DNA of 23,034 bases from NCBI GenBank assembly GCA_049325575.1, contig JBMOLK010000027.1, positions 1-23,034 on the forward strand, given 5' to 3'. Positions within the stretch are counted from its first letter, which is position 1; each line of letters opens with the position of its first letter. The DNA is from JBMOLK01 sp049325575. GTDB taxonomy: Bacteria; Bacillota; Clostridia; Acetivibrionales; Acetivibrionaceae. The notes beneath the pieces were generated by a model. It worked only from the letters and a program-made list of their open reading frames with translations, had not been told where the DNA came from and searched no databases. The translations under genes and the position numbers were made by a program. This document shows positions 1 through 8,194 of this stretch, piece by piece.

Positions 1-3000
1 GTTTTAACAGTTACAGATGTTTATGGAAACCCTGTCCCTAATACAAGGTGCATGGTGAGCGTTTCTGGCGCTCTTGATATTCCGAACGAAGTAGTTACTG
101 ATAATAATGGGCAAGCATCAATTTCTATTTCTACAAATCAAGATATCGATGAGGAAAGTATGATATTAACTGCTGAAACAGAAAATGGGATAAAAGCTAC
201 AACAACACTTCTTTTTAACATAAATACTAATCCACCTGATGCTCTGATAATAACAACAAGTAAGGAGAATGGAAATATTCTACTTCATTGGGATTCTATA
301 AAGAGAGCTGAATATTACACAGTCATGAGAAAGATTGAAGGAGGGCAATTCGTAATACATGGAGAGTATATTAAAGACTCTTTTTTCCCAGATGGAGACT
401 TGACCTCAGGAAATACTTATTATTATATGGTTACAGCATCCAATCAATACGGTGAAAGTGCTGCATCTTCAGTGGTAAAAGTTGATTATAATGCTCCTAT
501 GGAGAATTTAGGCACTCTAGCTGTTGATAAGAATACCGTATTTACTAATAAAAGTACTACGCTTATTTTTAGGATTTCACCCGAAGGAAAACTCGCGAAT
601 AATGCTTCTATAAGCCTTGTACTTACAGATGAAAGTGGGAAAATTTTAGATACTGTTACACAACTAAGAGATGATGGTAATGTTTCTACTGGGGACGATA
701 TAAAGTCAGATGGTGTCTATAGTGGGAAAACAACTATTTACCAGCCTGGTGAAGAAGTACTGAGATATAAAGCATATGTCAATATCCCTATTAATGACTC
801 AATGATAGACCTTTTTAGTAAAAACACTTTAAATGTGAATATTGTTGCTCCATTATCAACTTCACAGATAAGCCTCTCACAAACAATCTCAAGTGAGGCT
901 ATTGAAATCTTTAATCAAACAATAAGTTCTGAAGGACAAGATGCTGCTGCCCAGAACACGCTAGAATTCTTAAGAACAGCAATAGGAGTGACTGAAGTTG
1001 GATATTCAACTGAAAGTAAATCAATATGGTATATAATTAGTTCAGGTATTAAGTGTGTAATTCCAGTGACGCAGCCTGATACAAACGGGTCCATGTCTTC
1101 AATTACAATGAATTTCGACAGTGATGGAACCAAGACCTATTATCCACTATACTCAAATATATCAACAGCATTGGGGCAGTCAGGTTATGCTGCACAGTTA
1201 ATTGAAGATAGCAATGTGACTTTGAGCATATTTAAGACACTGTCATCATACAAAGTTATTGTGATTAACAGCCATGGGAACATGTTTCAGGATACGCCAT
1301 ATATTTGTAGTGGAGAAGTTGCGACCAGTGACAAAATCAAACTTTATGAGCAGGATATAAAGACGGGGAGACTTATTATTGTAACAACTCAGACAGGAAG
1401 TTATTTTGGATTTATGCCGGAGTTTATAGAGGAAAATAATTCTTCATTAAATGACGCAGTAATTTTCCTTTCTTCTTGTAGAGGTCTCCAAAATTCAAAA
1501 CTTTGGGATGCATTTAAAGCACTTGGTGCAAAGACATTGTTTGGATTTGACGGAGACGTATACAAAGATTATGCTGCTGAAATTTCAAGGGTTCTTTTCT
1601 ATAGCATGCTAAATGATGGCTTGACTGCTGGGCAGGCATATGACTGGACAATAAAGGAACTTGCGGAATCCGATATGGCATGGAAGTTAAAAAACAATGT
1701 AATTCCTCCGCAAAAAACACCTGCACGTTTTAAGATGTATGGAGAACGTGAAGTATCACTTAAATTTGAGCAGTTAATTGTAAATAGTGATTTTGAAAAC
1801 GCTTTTACAGAATGGACAAAGACCGGTGATGCAAGAATTATATCTCAGCTTGGCCCATTGATGCCTGTTAGTGGAAATAATATGGCGATTATTAGTACTG
1901 GCTTGGGCTCAATAAATTCTTCAAGTAGTGCTATTGAACAGTCATTTTACGTTCCAGAGAATTCAAAGACCCTATCATTTGATTATAACGTGGTTTCGGA
2001 AGAGCCTATGGAGTTTGTTGGTAGCAGGTATGATGATGCGTTTAGATGCACTGTACAACTTTTAACGGGAACAAACCAAGTTGCATATGAGTCAGTAAAC
2101 ACCTCTAAATGGAATTATGTAAGCGGCATCGATTTTGATGCTGGGGATTCAACGACATATATGACAGGATGGAAACACATAGATTTAGATGTTAGTCAAT
2201 ATCAAGGGCAATATGTAACGCTAAAGTTCCATGTTTGGGATGTTGGTGATAGTGCATATGATACCGCTGCATTAATTGATAATGTAAATATTGATGGCAG
2301 TTCCAATGGTTCTACAAGCGTTAATAATTTTAATGATAGAGAATACCTTACTTGGCCATCTAACTCGCTTCAAGTTACTCTGCCATTTGGTGCTGTTGAT
2401 AATTTGTACTCAGGAACACACAAGGGGATTGATATACAAGGTTCCATAGGTGATGATGTATTTGCTTCAGCAGATGGAGAAGTTGCATTTACTGGAGTAG
2501 TAGAAGGGTTTGGTAATGTAATCTATATTAATTCATATTATCTTGGCAAGTATATACAGATTCGATGTGCGCATCTTGATACAATATATGTACATGAAGG
2601 AGATTATGTTTATTCTGGATCTATTATAGGATCAATGGGGAACTCTGGAACTGTTACTGAAGGATGTGTACTACATTTTGAAATACTAGAGTCGATGAAT
2701 GATGAAATTTGCTCAATAGAAGGAGATAACTGCAAGAATGTTGATCCAATGTCTTATCTCCAACCTATCAGCGATAATGAACTACAATATTTGAGTAGAC
2801 CATTTTCTATAGGTAATATAGATGATGAATTTGATACTATGGGAATATATCCTAGTATTGATGATTGGAATTATATACTTAATACTGGATTAAATGATGA
2901 AGAAGTATTTTTAAGGAAAATAGTTGCTAAAATGGCCAAAGAAAAGGAAGGAGTCAAGTTCGATTCTGATAACACTCTTGAATCAATGAAAATACTCATA

Positions 3001-4650
3001 TGGCACCCTTCTGATGAAAGTGCGGAAGTAAACCTTAATAACAGAACTAAAAGATTTGCAGTCAAATATGGAGATAGAGTGCTTTATAAAAGGTTAGTTA
3101 TAAATCTAAATGATTTCATGTGTTTTTTCTACCCCTCTGAAACTATTCCAGTATATAGGGGTTATAATGGGCAACCTTTTTCGGTTGAGTTTGAAGAGAT
3201 ATATATTGAAGATGTTAAGAAGATCCAAATCAGACTCAATGAACTTGGTTATGTAGGCTTATATGGAAAACAGCTAAATCCTGATGGGTATTTTGGATCT
3301 AATACTGAATCAGCTGTAAATGATTTTAAAAATGTTAATGGATTGGGTAATGATGTGAGCAAGGGTTGGTATGGGAAAGTTGGAGATCAAACCTGGAAAT
3401 GTTTATTTTCACCTAGTGCCAAAAAAGCTCCTGTAGTTAAAGATAGTCCTGTTAACCCTATAACGGTACCGACTGTTAGCCAATGGAATTATGATCCTAA
3501 TAATATTGGAACTGGAGTTGACTATGAAAAACCAACTAGAACTCAAATTGTAAACTATATTATTAAGCGGTGTAGAGAAATTGGTATACCAGAAAATATG
3601 GGGCTTGCAACTGCATGGACTGAAAGTGAAATGACGCAATTTAATTCAAAAGGCAGTACGTTTATAGCTGGAAAAGACCATGGACTAATGCAAATAAATA
3701 TTGGTCACAAAAAAGGTGCTTCAGATTGGGGAAAATTAGATGAAAGTGAATGGAACAAAATACTTGTAAACTGGAGATTTAATGTTGACTATGGATTGAA
3801 TTATCTTAAGTACTGTTATGATACTGCTAAAAAGGCTAATGAGGATGAAAAAGGTTATCAGGAGGCTATTAAAAAGACTTATTCAATTTTTTGGGCATCA
3901 GGACTAATAAAAGAACAGAATTTGGCTCGAGCTGCATATTCCATGTATAATGCAAATGTAACATGGCGTTATAGAACAAAAAAAACAGATGCACCAGATC
4001 CATCAAAATATAGTAAATTGATAATAGCATATAGAAACAAAAAGCCAATATATGGTGCGGATGGTAAATTAGTAGTTGAATATGACGCAAGAGACAAGAA
4101 TTTTTGGGATCATTATAGAAGAATGCCATGGTGTTATGGAACGAAACTTGAAAGGCAAAAGATGGTCTATGGTTCTGGTAGTAGATATAAAACGAAAGCG
4201 CAAGCTGATAAAAATATGGTAACTTTTCAGGTTGATGTTTGGGTTTGGGAAACTAACAAACAGACACAAAAACAAGTTCTTGTCTCAAAGAAGAAATCGC
4301 TTACAGTAAATAAAGCAATAAAAGATAGTATCATAGCAGTATTTAAAGAAATTTATGAGCATCCTTCTAAGCCAGCTATAAAAATGGGAACAACCTCTGC
4401 ATATAATTGGAGAGATGGTACATTTGAGCATCCACAAGGTCTTGCAATTGATATAAGCTGGGATGATAATTATATGATTAGGGCTGATGGATCTATTGTA
4501 GCAGGTAAAGAGTGGAACCCCACTACAAATCAATACTCTTTACATCCAGCTGGTGTCATTGTTCAGACTTTTAAGAAGTATGGATGGGACTGGGGTGGAG
4601 ACTGGTATACTAGCAAGGATTATATGCACTTTAGCTTTATTCAAGGTTAA
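1..4650 (+). CDS. Giant secreted modular murein hydrolase with caspase-like domain (5' end outside window)
   Basis: The frame is open from base 1, so the true start lies upstream; the first internal Met is at 52 and residues are numbered from it. Modules in order: end of a bacterial Ig-like (Big_1 type) domain to about residue 58; fibronectin type III (60-150); a beta domain resembling choice-of-anchor X (150-265); a caspase-like cysteine peptidase fold (about 360-560) with the dyad H408 (INSHGN) and C476 (LSSCRG); a jelly-roll-like domain (575-755); an M23 LytM-type peptidase (780-905) with H790, D794, H841 and H875; a peptidoglycan-binding repeat (1053-1120); an SLT-type lytic transglycosylase (1160-1300) with catalytic E1191 and a GLMQIN motif at 1211; and an M15 D,D- or L,D-peptidase (1430-1532) with zinc ligands H1460, D1467, H1526. 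Family knowledge says these cleave glycan strands and stem peptides; a role as secreted autolysin, lysin or antibacterial weapon is inference. No signal peptide is visible because the N-terminus is missing. Confidence 0.85.
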   Translation, partial: VLTVTDVYGNPVPNTRCMVSVSGALDIPNEVVTDNNGQASISISTNQDIDEESMILTAETENGIKATTTLLFNINTNPPDALIITTSKENGNILLHWDSIKRAEYYTVMRKIEGGQFVIHGEYIKDSFFPDGDLTSGNTYYYMVTASNQYGESAASSVVKVDYNAPMENLGTLAVDKNTVFTNKSTTLIFRISPEGKLANNASISLVLTDESGKILDTVTQLRDDGNVSTGDDIKSDGVYSGKTTIYQPGEEVLRYKAYVNIPINDSMIDLFSKNTLNVNIVAPLSTSQISLSQTISSEAIEIFNQTISSEGQDAAAQNTLEFLRTAIGVTEVGYSTESKSIWYIISSGIKCVIPVTQPDTNGSMSSITMNFDSDGTKTYYPLYSNISTALGQSGYAAQLIEDSNVTLSIFKTLSSYKVIVINSHGNMFQDTPYICSGEVATSDKIKLYEQDIKTGRLIIVTTQTGSYFGFMPEFIEENNSSLNDAVIFLSSCRGLQNSKLWDAFKALGAKTLFGFDGDVYKDYAAEISRVLFYSMLNDGLTAGQAYDWTIKELAESDMAWKLKNNVIPPQKTPARFKMYGEREVSLKFEQLIVNSDFENAFTEWTKTGDARIISQLGPLMPVSGNNMAIISTGLGSINSSSSAIEQSFYVPENSKTLSFDYNVVSEEPMEFVGSRYDDAFRCTVQLLTGTNQVAYESVNTSKWNYVSGIDFDAGDSTTYMTGWKHIDLDVSQYQGQYVTLKFHVWDVGDSAYDTAALIDNVNIDGSSNGSTSVNNFNDREYLTWPSNSLQVTLPFGAVDNLYSGTHKGIDIQGSIGDDVFASADGEVAFTGVVEGFGNVIYINSYYLGKYIQIRCAHLDTIYVHEGDYVYSGSIIGSMGNSGTVTEGCVLHFEILESMNDEICSIEGDNCKNVDPMSYLQPISDNELQYLSRPFSIGNIDDEFDTMGIYPSIDDWNYILNTGLNDEEVFLRKIVAKMAKEKEGVKFDSDNTLESMKILIWHPSDESAEVNLNNRTKRFAVKYGDRVLYKRLVINLNDFMCFFYPSETIPVYRGYNGQPFSVEFEEIYIEDVKKIQIRLNELGYVGLYGKQLNPDGYFGSNTESAVNDFKNVNGLGNDVSKGWYGKVGDQTWKCLFSPSAKKAPVVKDSPVNPITVPTVSQWNYDPNNIGTGVDYEKPTRTQIVNYIIKRCREIGIPENMGLATAWTESEMTQFNSKGSTFIAGKDHGLMQINIGHKKGASDWGKLDESEWNKILVNWRFNVDYGLNYLKYCYDTAKKANEDEKGYQEAIKKTYSIFWASGLIKEQNLARAAYSMYNANVTWRYRTKKTDAPDPSKYSKLIIAYRNKKPIYGADGKLVVEYDARDKNFWDHYRRMPWCYGTKLERQKMVYGSGSRYKTKAQADKNMVTFQVDVWVWETNKQTQKQVLVSKKKSLTVNKAIKDSIIAVFKEIYEHPSKPAIKMGTTSAYNWRDGTFEHPQGLAIDISWDDNYMIRADGSIVAGKEWNPTTNQYSLHPAGVIVQTFKKYGWDWGGDWYTSKDYMHFSFIQG

Positions 4651-4665
4651 ATTTTAGGTATAATA

Positions 4666-4700
4666 GGATTAGCAAACTATTTTGAATAATTTGCTAATCC
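4666..4700 (+). terminator. Hairpin terminator after the giant hydrolase gene
   Basis: Inverted repeat of 16 bp with one mismatch (GGATTAGCAAA pairs with TTTGCTAATCC and the stem continues inward) around a short loop, 15 bases after the stop codon. The downstream T-run is poor, so it may act as a weak or Rho-independent-like terminator or as an mRNA 3' stabiliser. Confidence 0.6.
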
Positions 4701-4741
4701 TTACTGTGTTATTAATATAAAAAGAATTGGAGGAAGGCTAA

Positions 4742-5641
4742 ATGAAATATTGCTTTTTTATTCTTATACTATGTATAGTTTTAATGGGGCTTAGCGGCTG
4801 TGATAAAATTTAAAATAATATATCTTCAACAGAAACGCCAGTGGTAAGCTCACAAAACTCAAACACGCCTTCAGTAACAAATATGGTAGCAACTTCGCAA
4901 GAAAAGACTGCTAATATGTTGTACAATGAGTTTATTAATGCAATTAATTCTCTAGAAGAATTGTCAACATCAAAGAATGATGCCAATACCTCTTATAATG
5001 CAGAATATACCGCTCTACATATTCGATTGGTTGACTTGATTACAGGTGTTGATGCTTACAAAGACTATCTATCGGATAATGATAAAAATGATTATTCTAT
5101 AAAACGAAACCAAATCGTTGAATTAATAATGCAAAATGAGGATATAAGTCAAGATATAATACCGGTTTACAGTTATTATTCAACTGAAACAGGAGATCAT
5201 TTAATTGTTATAAGTTCTAATGAATATAATTATTTTACTAAGCAAATGGAAAGTTTCTATATTGCGTATGACTATATAAGACAAACCAATGATGAAGGAC
5301 GGCTTTTTAGTGATTTGTATGCTAATGAAGGTAATGGTGGAGCATTTACAAATATACTCGATGTTTTTTACGAGAATTTGTATGACAACACTATATCAAA
5401 GGATATTATACCTATTTTAATTACTGATGATACTGAAGGCAAACCGGAAAATGATTATTCTGGACCATATTCATCTGACAAGGAGATTTTTGAAAGTTAT
5501 AATAGAGATTTTTATACAGGAAGTAGTAAAATGAAATCAGGTAACTGGAGATTATTCGGATTTGATATTATATCTGAAAACGCTGCTATTAAAATAAGTA
5601 TTGATGGTAAAACTGAAGAGTTGAAAAATTATATTCAATAG
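4742..5641 (+). pseudogene. Lipoprotein gene interrupted by in-frame stop after the lipobox
   Basis: A good ribosome site (GGAGG at 4729-4733) precedes ATG 4742. The first 23 codons give a textbook lipoprotein signal: Lys, a hydrophobic stretch, and lipobox LSGC followed by Asp. A TAA at 4811-4813 then ends the frame. The same frame stays open for another 275 codons to the TAG at 5639-5641, beginning with a Ser/Thr/Asn-rich linker typical of the stretch after a lipidated Cys, then a globular domain I do not recognise (ends near GKTEELKNYIQ). A GTG at 4841 could start a 266-aa cytoplasmic product, but I see no convincing ribosome site there. Simplest reading: a single nonsense mutation inactivated a ~299-aa lipoprotein; a sequencing error or readthrough is possible. 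It follows the giant hydrolase on the same strand but across a hairpin, so co-transcription is uncertain. Confidence 0.7.
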
Positions 5642-5949
5642 TTTTTGGATAAATGGGCGGGGTACATATTTATGAATTTTCCTCCTTTATCTATGTTAAT
5701 TTACATAAGAACAATATTATTAAACTCAATAAGTAGTTTTACCATTCGAAAGAATATCAATAGGGTTTAAAGAGTTACTGTTAAGAAAATAGTAAATGTT
5801 TACATAAACTAAGTTAAAGAAGGTGAATGCTACTTAAATATATAGGATGAAAGTAAAGTTAAAATAAACAGTTTGCGTCGAAATTATGAAGGAGAAAAGC
5901 TTGGAAAGCAATTTTCAAATAAAAGTATAAACGTATGTATAAAAAAGAC
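5642..5949. other. AT-rich intergenic stretch, no gene seen
   Basis: Stops are frequent in all frames and I find no ribosome site followed by a plausible coding frame. It separates the broken lipoprotein gene from the mobile-element debris. Confidence 0.6.
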
Positions 5950-5978
5950 TTTATTATTTTTACTACTTCTGATATAAT
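5950..5978 (+). promoter_or_regulatory. Putative extended -10 promoter
   Basis: A perfect TATAAT at 5973-5978 is preceded by TGA, giving an extended -10. The -35 17 bases upstream (TTTATT, 5950-5955) is weak. It would drive the structured leader that ends at the terminator at 6144-6189. Confidence 0.45.
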
Positions 5979-5989
5979 TATATTGTATT

Positions 5990-6189
5990 ATTAAGAATTT
6001 TGAACTCGGAAAGGGGACTTTGCCGGTTATGGTAAATGCGAACCTATGCCGACCTAGAAAATTTTTCAGATTGGTACGGGAATTATTTTAATATTGAGAT
6101 AATGAACCAATGCCATTATAAGTAAATAATATAGGATTTATATAAAAAACCACAAAATAGCCGAAAGGCTTTATTTTCGTGGTTTTTTT
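5990..6189 (+). promoter_or_regulatory. Structured leader ending in a strong intrinsic terminator
   Basis: Downstream of the 5973 TATAAT comes a roughly 150-base G-rich stretch with small complementary segments (ATTGGT near 6074 with ACCAAT near 6109). It ends in a hairpin at 6144-6189 in which AAAAAACCAC pairs with GTGGTTTTTT, topped by GCC-GAAA-GGC and followed by a run of T. A ribosome site (GAGGAGG) and ATG follow within 30 bases. Promoter, folded leader, terminator, ribosome site and start codon in this order suggest an attenuator or riboswitch. I could not match it to a known riboswitch class. The hairpin itself is certain; the sensing role is inference. Confidence 0.4.
6144..6189 (+). 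terminator. Strong intrinsic terminator
   Basis: Near-complete stem of about 19 pairs with a GAAA tetraloop between GCC and GGC, ending in a seven-T run at 6183-6189. Because A-runs and T-runs flank it symmetrically, it could work in both directions. Confidence 0.8.
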
Positions 6190-6217
6190 ATTATTCAAAA
6201 GAGGAGGAGTAAAATTC

Positions 6218-6414
6218 ATGAAGACAACCAATGAAAAATTGTAGCAAAAGAGTATTCTGTGAAAAGTAGAAAATGATGCAATCTCTACAGATTGACCAAG
6301 AAGAGCTTAAAGCTCTTAGGAAAACTCAAAAAAATAGGCCATAAGACCTTAGAGTTAAAGGCAGGCTACACATCAGAAGGCGACATCTTGAGTAAAGCTA
6401 GACAGCAGGCGTAG
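6218..6414 (+). pseudogene. Small ORF broken by about three frameshifts
   Basis: GAGGAGG at 6201-6207 precedes ATG 6218, but the frame stops at 6242. Coding-like sequence continues by changing frame: VAKEYSVKSRK from 6241, MMQSLQIDQEELKALRK from 6273, then KKIGHKTLELKAGYTSEGD from about 6328 to the TAG at 6412-6414. Joined, they make a basic, helical protein of about 65-70 residues, plausibly a small accessory protein of the neighbouring recombinase element. I do not recognise the family. Unrelated short open segments are an alternative. Confidence 0.4.
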
Positions 6415-6419
6415 CTGAT

Positions 6420-6600
6420 AAAAACGTAAATATGCGTCGTTGCACAAGAGATAACAACGCATACCGCTTTGGCGGAAGCCAACACCGTAAGGTGAGTGCG
6501 GGATTTGGTGTTAAACAAGCGGGCTGCAAAGTAACTACCGTCTCTGTTACTCCAACAGGGGTGGGGGAACAGAGACGGTAGTTACTGAACCCTAGAAAAA
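6420..6600 (+). ncRNA. Candidate structured RNA upstream of the recombinase
   Basis: A run of hairpins, locally much more GC-rich than its surroundings: 6431-6463 (11-bp stem, one mismatch), 6464-6475 (CCGC-TTTG-GCGG), 6483-6494 (CACC-GTAA-GGTG, which competes with an AACACC/GGTGTT pairing of 6481-6486 with 6507-6512), and a perfect 18-bp stem 6531-6548 with 6568-6585 around a 19-base G-rich loop. No coding frame explains it. It lies between the small broken gene and the tyrosine recombinase, so it may be a functional RNA or DNA site of that element. No known RNA family was recognised (not a group II intron domain V, T-box or tRNA). Confidence 0.45.
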
Positions 6601-6726
6601 GCTTAAAAGCATTACTGTAAAAGCTTTTGTGGGTTGGTATAAAGTGTAATGTGACAGTGATGTGGCAGTGAAGGAGTTTCCTGTTTATGGGCAATCTATG
6701 TCAATTTTAAAAAGGGGGATATCATC

Positions 6727-7311
6727 ATGATGAACTATAAATGGTCAAAGACCGGAATTGGTAGCGTTGATAATCTTGGAGCACAGGCTCAAAAAATACT
6801 TAGAGGTTCTAACAGAGCGTCAATAGAAACAAGGTGGCGTTATTCTGAGACGATAGAGAGATTTACTAAGCATATTGGCAAGAAATTCAATACTCAGAAG
6901 ATTCAAAACATACAAGATAAGCATCTGGAAAGTTACGTCAATGAGCTTAAAGATAGGGGGTGTGCGGATAAATATGTGAAGAATGAGTTGGCGGCTATAA
7001 GATGGTTTCATAACCAGATTCCAAACGCAAAATTTGAATTAGAGGATAGTAGGAGTTTCAATAGGAAAATGAATTTTTCTAGTACCGGAGATGGAAGGGC
7101 AGATAGGGCTTGGACTGAAAGAGAAGTGGAGGAAATGAAACAGAAAGCTTTTGGATTAGGACAGAAAAAAATTGGACAGGCTATTGAAGGTATGAGGTCT
7201 ATGGGGTTAAGACTTGACGAGTTGGTAACAATCAGACGAGAGCAAGCAGAAAAAGCTTTAAGAGACGGAAAGTTATACTTAATAAAGACCAAAGGAGGAC
7301 GGGAGAGATCT
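6727..7311 (+). pseudogene. Tyrosine recombinase, truncated in the catalytic domain
   Basis: Start ATG at 6727 (or 6730) follows an AAAGGGGG site at 6710-6717. Residues ~20-110 look like the SAM-like core-binding domain of phage-type integrases. The catalytic domain begins near residue 135 and shows the first catalytic Arg (GMRSMGLRLDEL) and the beta-hairpin Lys (IKTKGGRERS). The HxxR, His/Trp and Tyr nucleophile motifs are absent. After residue ~194 the frame runs into the antisense of the opposing serine recombinase and stops at 7386, so the last ~25 residues of the open frame are not genuine. It cannot be catalytic. The break falls at an AGATCT palindrome (7306-7311) that both truncated genes share. 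Confidence 0.8.
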
Positions 7312-8194
7312 ACTATAGGTTCATGGGTATTTTCAACAACCACCCATTTATCACGAGGGACATTTCTTAACTTCTTTAATTTATAATTAACTTTATAGTA
7401 CTTATTTTGAGCAAGATTACCGGCATATGTTGGATTTGATAGTATCTTGCTAACGGTTTCATGTGTCCACAAGCAACTTTTTAATTTTGGATTCTTGTAG
7501 TTACTGTTATTAAGTTTATGAACACTTGGGGGAGGTACTTCTTCATCATTTAGAATATTGGCTATCTTAGCATATCCGTAACCTTAAAAATCTGCTTAAT
7601 AATTGGTGAGGTTTCTGGGTCAATTACCAACTTGTTTTTATTCTCTGGACTTTTTACGTAGCCATATGGCGCAAAAGCGCCTATGAATTTGCCATTTGCT
7701 CTTTTGTTGTCCATTGTTGACCTAACCTTTTTGCTAATGTCTTTGGCATACATATCGTTCATAACACTTTTGAATGGAGATAAATCATTATTAGAGTTGT
7801 TTTGGGAAAAAGTATCAATTCCATCGTTTACAGCAATAAAGCGAACACCGTGTTCAGGAAAATACTGCTCAATATAATAGCCGGTTTTTATATAGTCTCG
7901 CCCAAGGCGGGACAGGTCCTTTGTAATTACGAGGTTGATTTTTTTCTCTTCAATATCGTTTAGAAGCATATTAAAACCAGGTCTGTCAAAGTTTGTACCT
8001 GTAAAACCATCGTCTACATAGGTGTCAACTAAGGTCCAACCATTTTTTATAACTATGTCAGATAGATAATCTTTTTGATTCAGTATACTTTCCGATTGAT
8101 TGTAGGTATCATCTTCCTTGGAAAGCCTCAAATAAAGTCCAACATTGAATTTCTCTCCATTATAGTTATCGTAGTCACCTACTTGGGATAACAT
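7306..8194 (-). pseudogene. Large serine recombinase (TnpX/TndX-like), frameshifted and truncated
   Basis: Read leftward. The resolvase domain is intact over 8194-7590: YLRLSKEDD with nucleophile S25, the DGFTGTNFDRPGF segment and ITKDLSRLGRDY. The frame stops at 7563 but resumes one frame over as GYGYAKIANILNDEEVP, continuing through the Recombinase domain (WTHETVSKILSNPTYAGN) to ENTHEPIVD near 7312. Compared with the family a few residues are missing at the frameshift (about 7583-7592), suggesting a small deletion. Large serine recombinases are about 500 residues or more; here the zinc ribbon and C-terminal part are lost where the gene meets the truncated tyrosine recombinase. The start also lacks a clear ribosome site and abuts IS256 sequence. 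Such enzymes normally excise and integrate conjugative or mobilisable elements; this copy is dead. Confidence 0.85.

Noticed and set aside
6398..6694. 98-codon minus-strand open frame
   Set aside because: It is antisense to the hairpin array; openness is explained by the palindromic, GC-rich sequence and there is no ribosome site.
7008..7472. 154-codon minus-strand open frame taken as a complete gene
   Set aside because: It is a chimera: the first ~56 residues are the displaced serine recombinase and the rest is antisense of the tyrosine recombinase.
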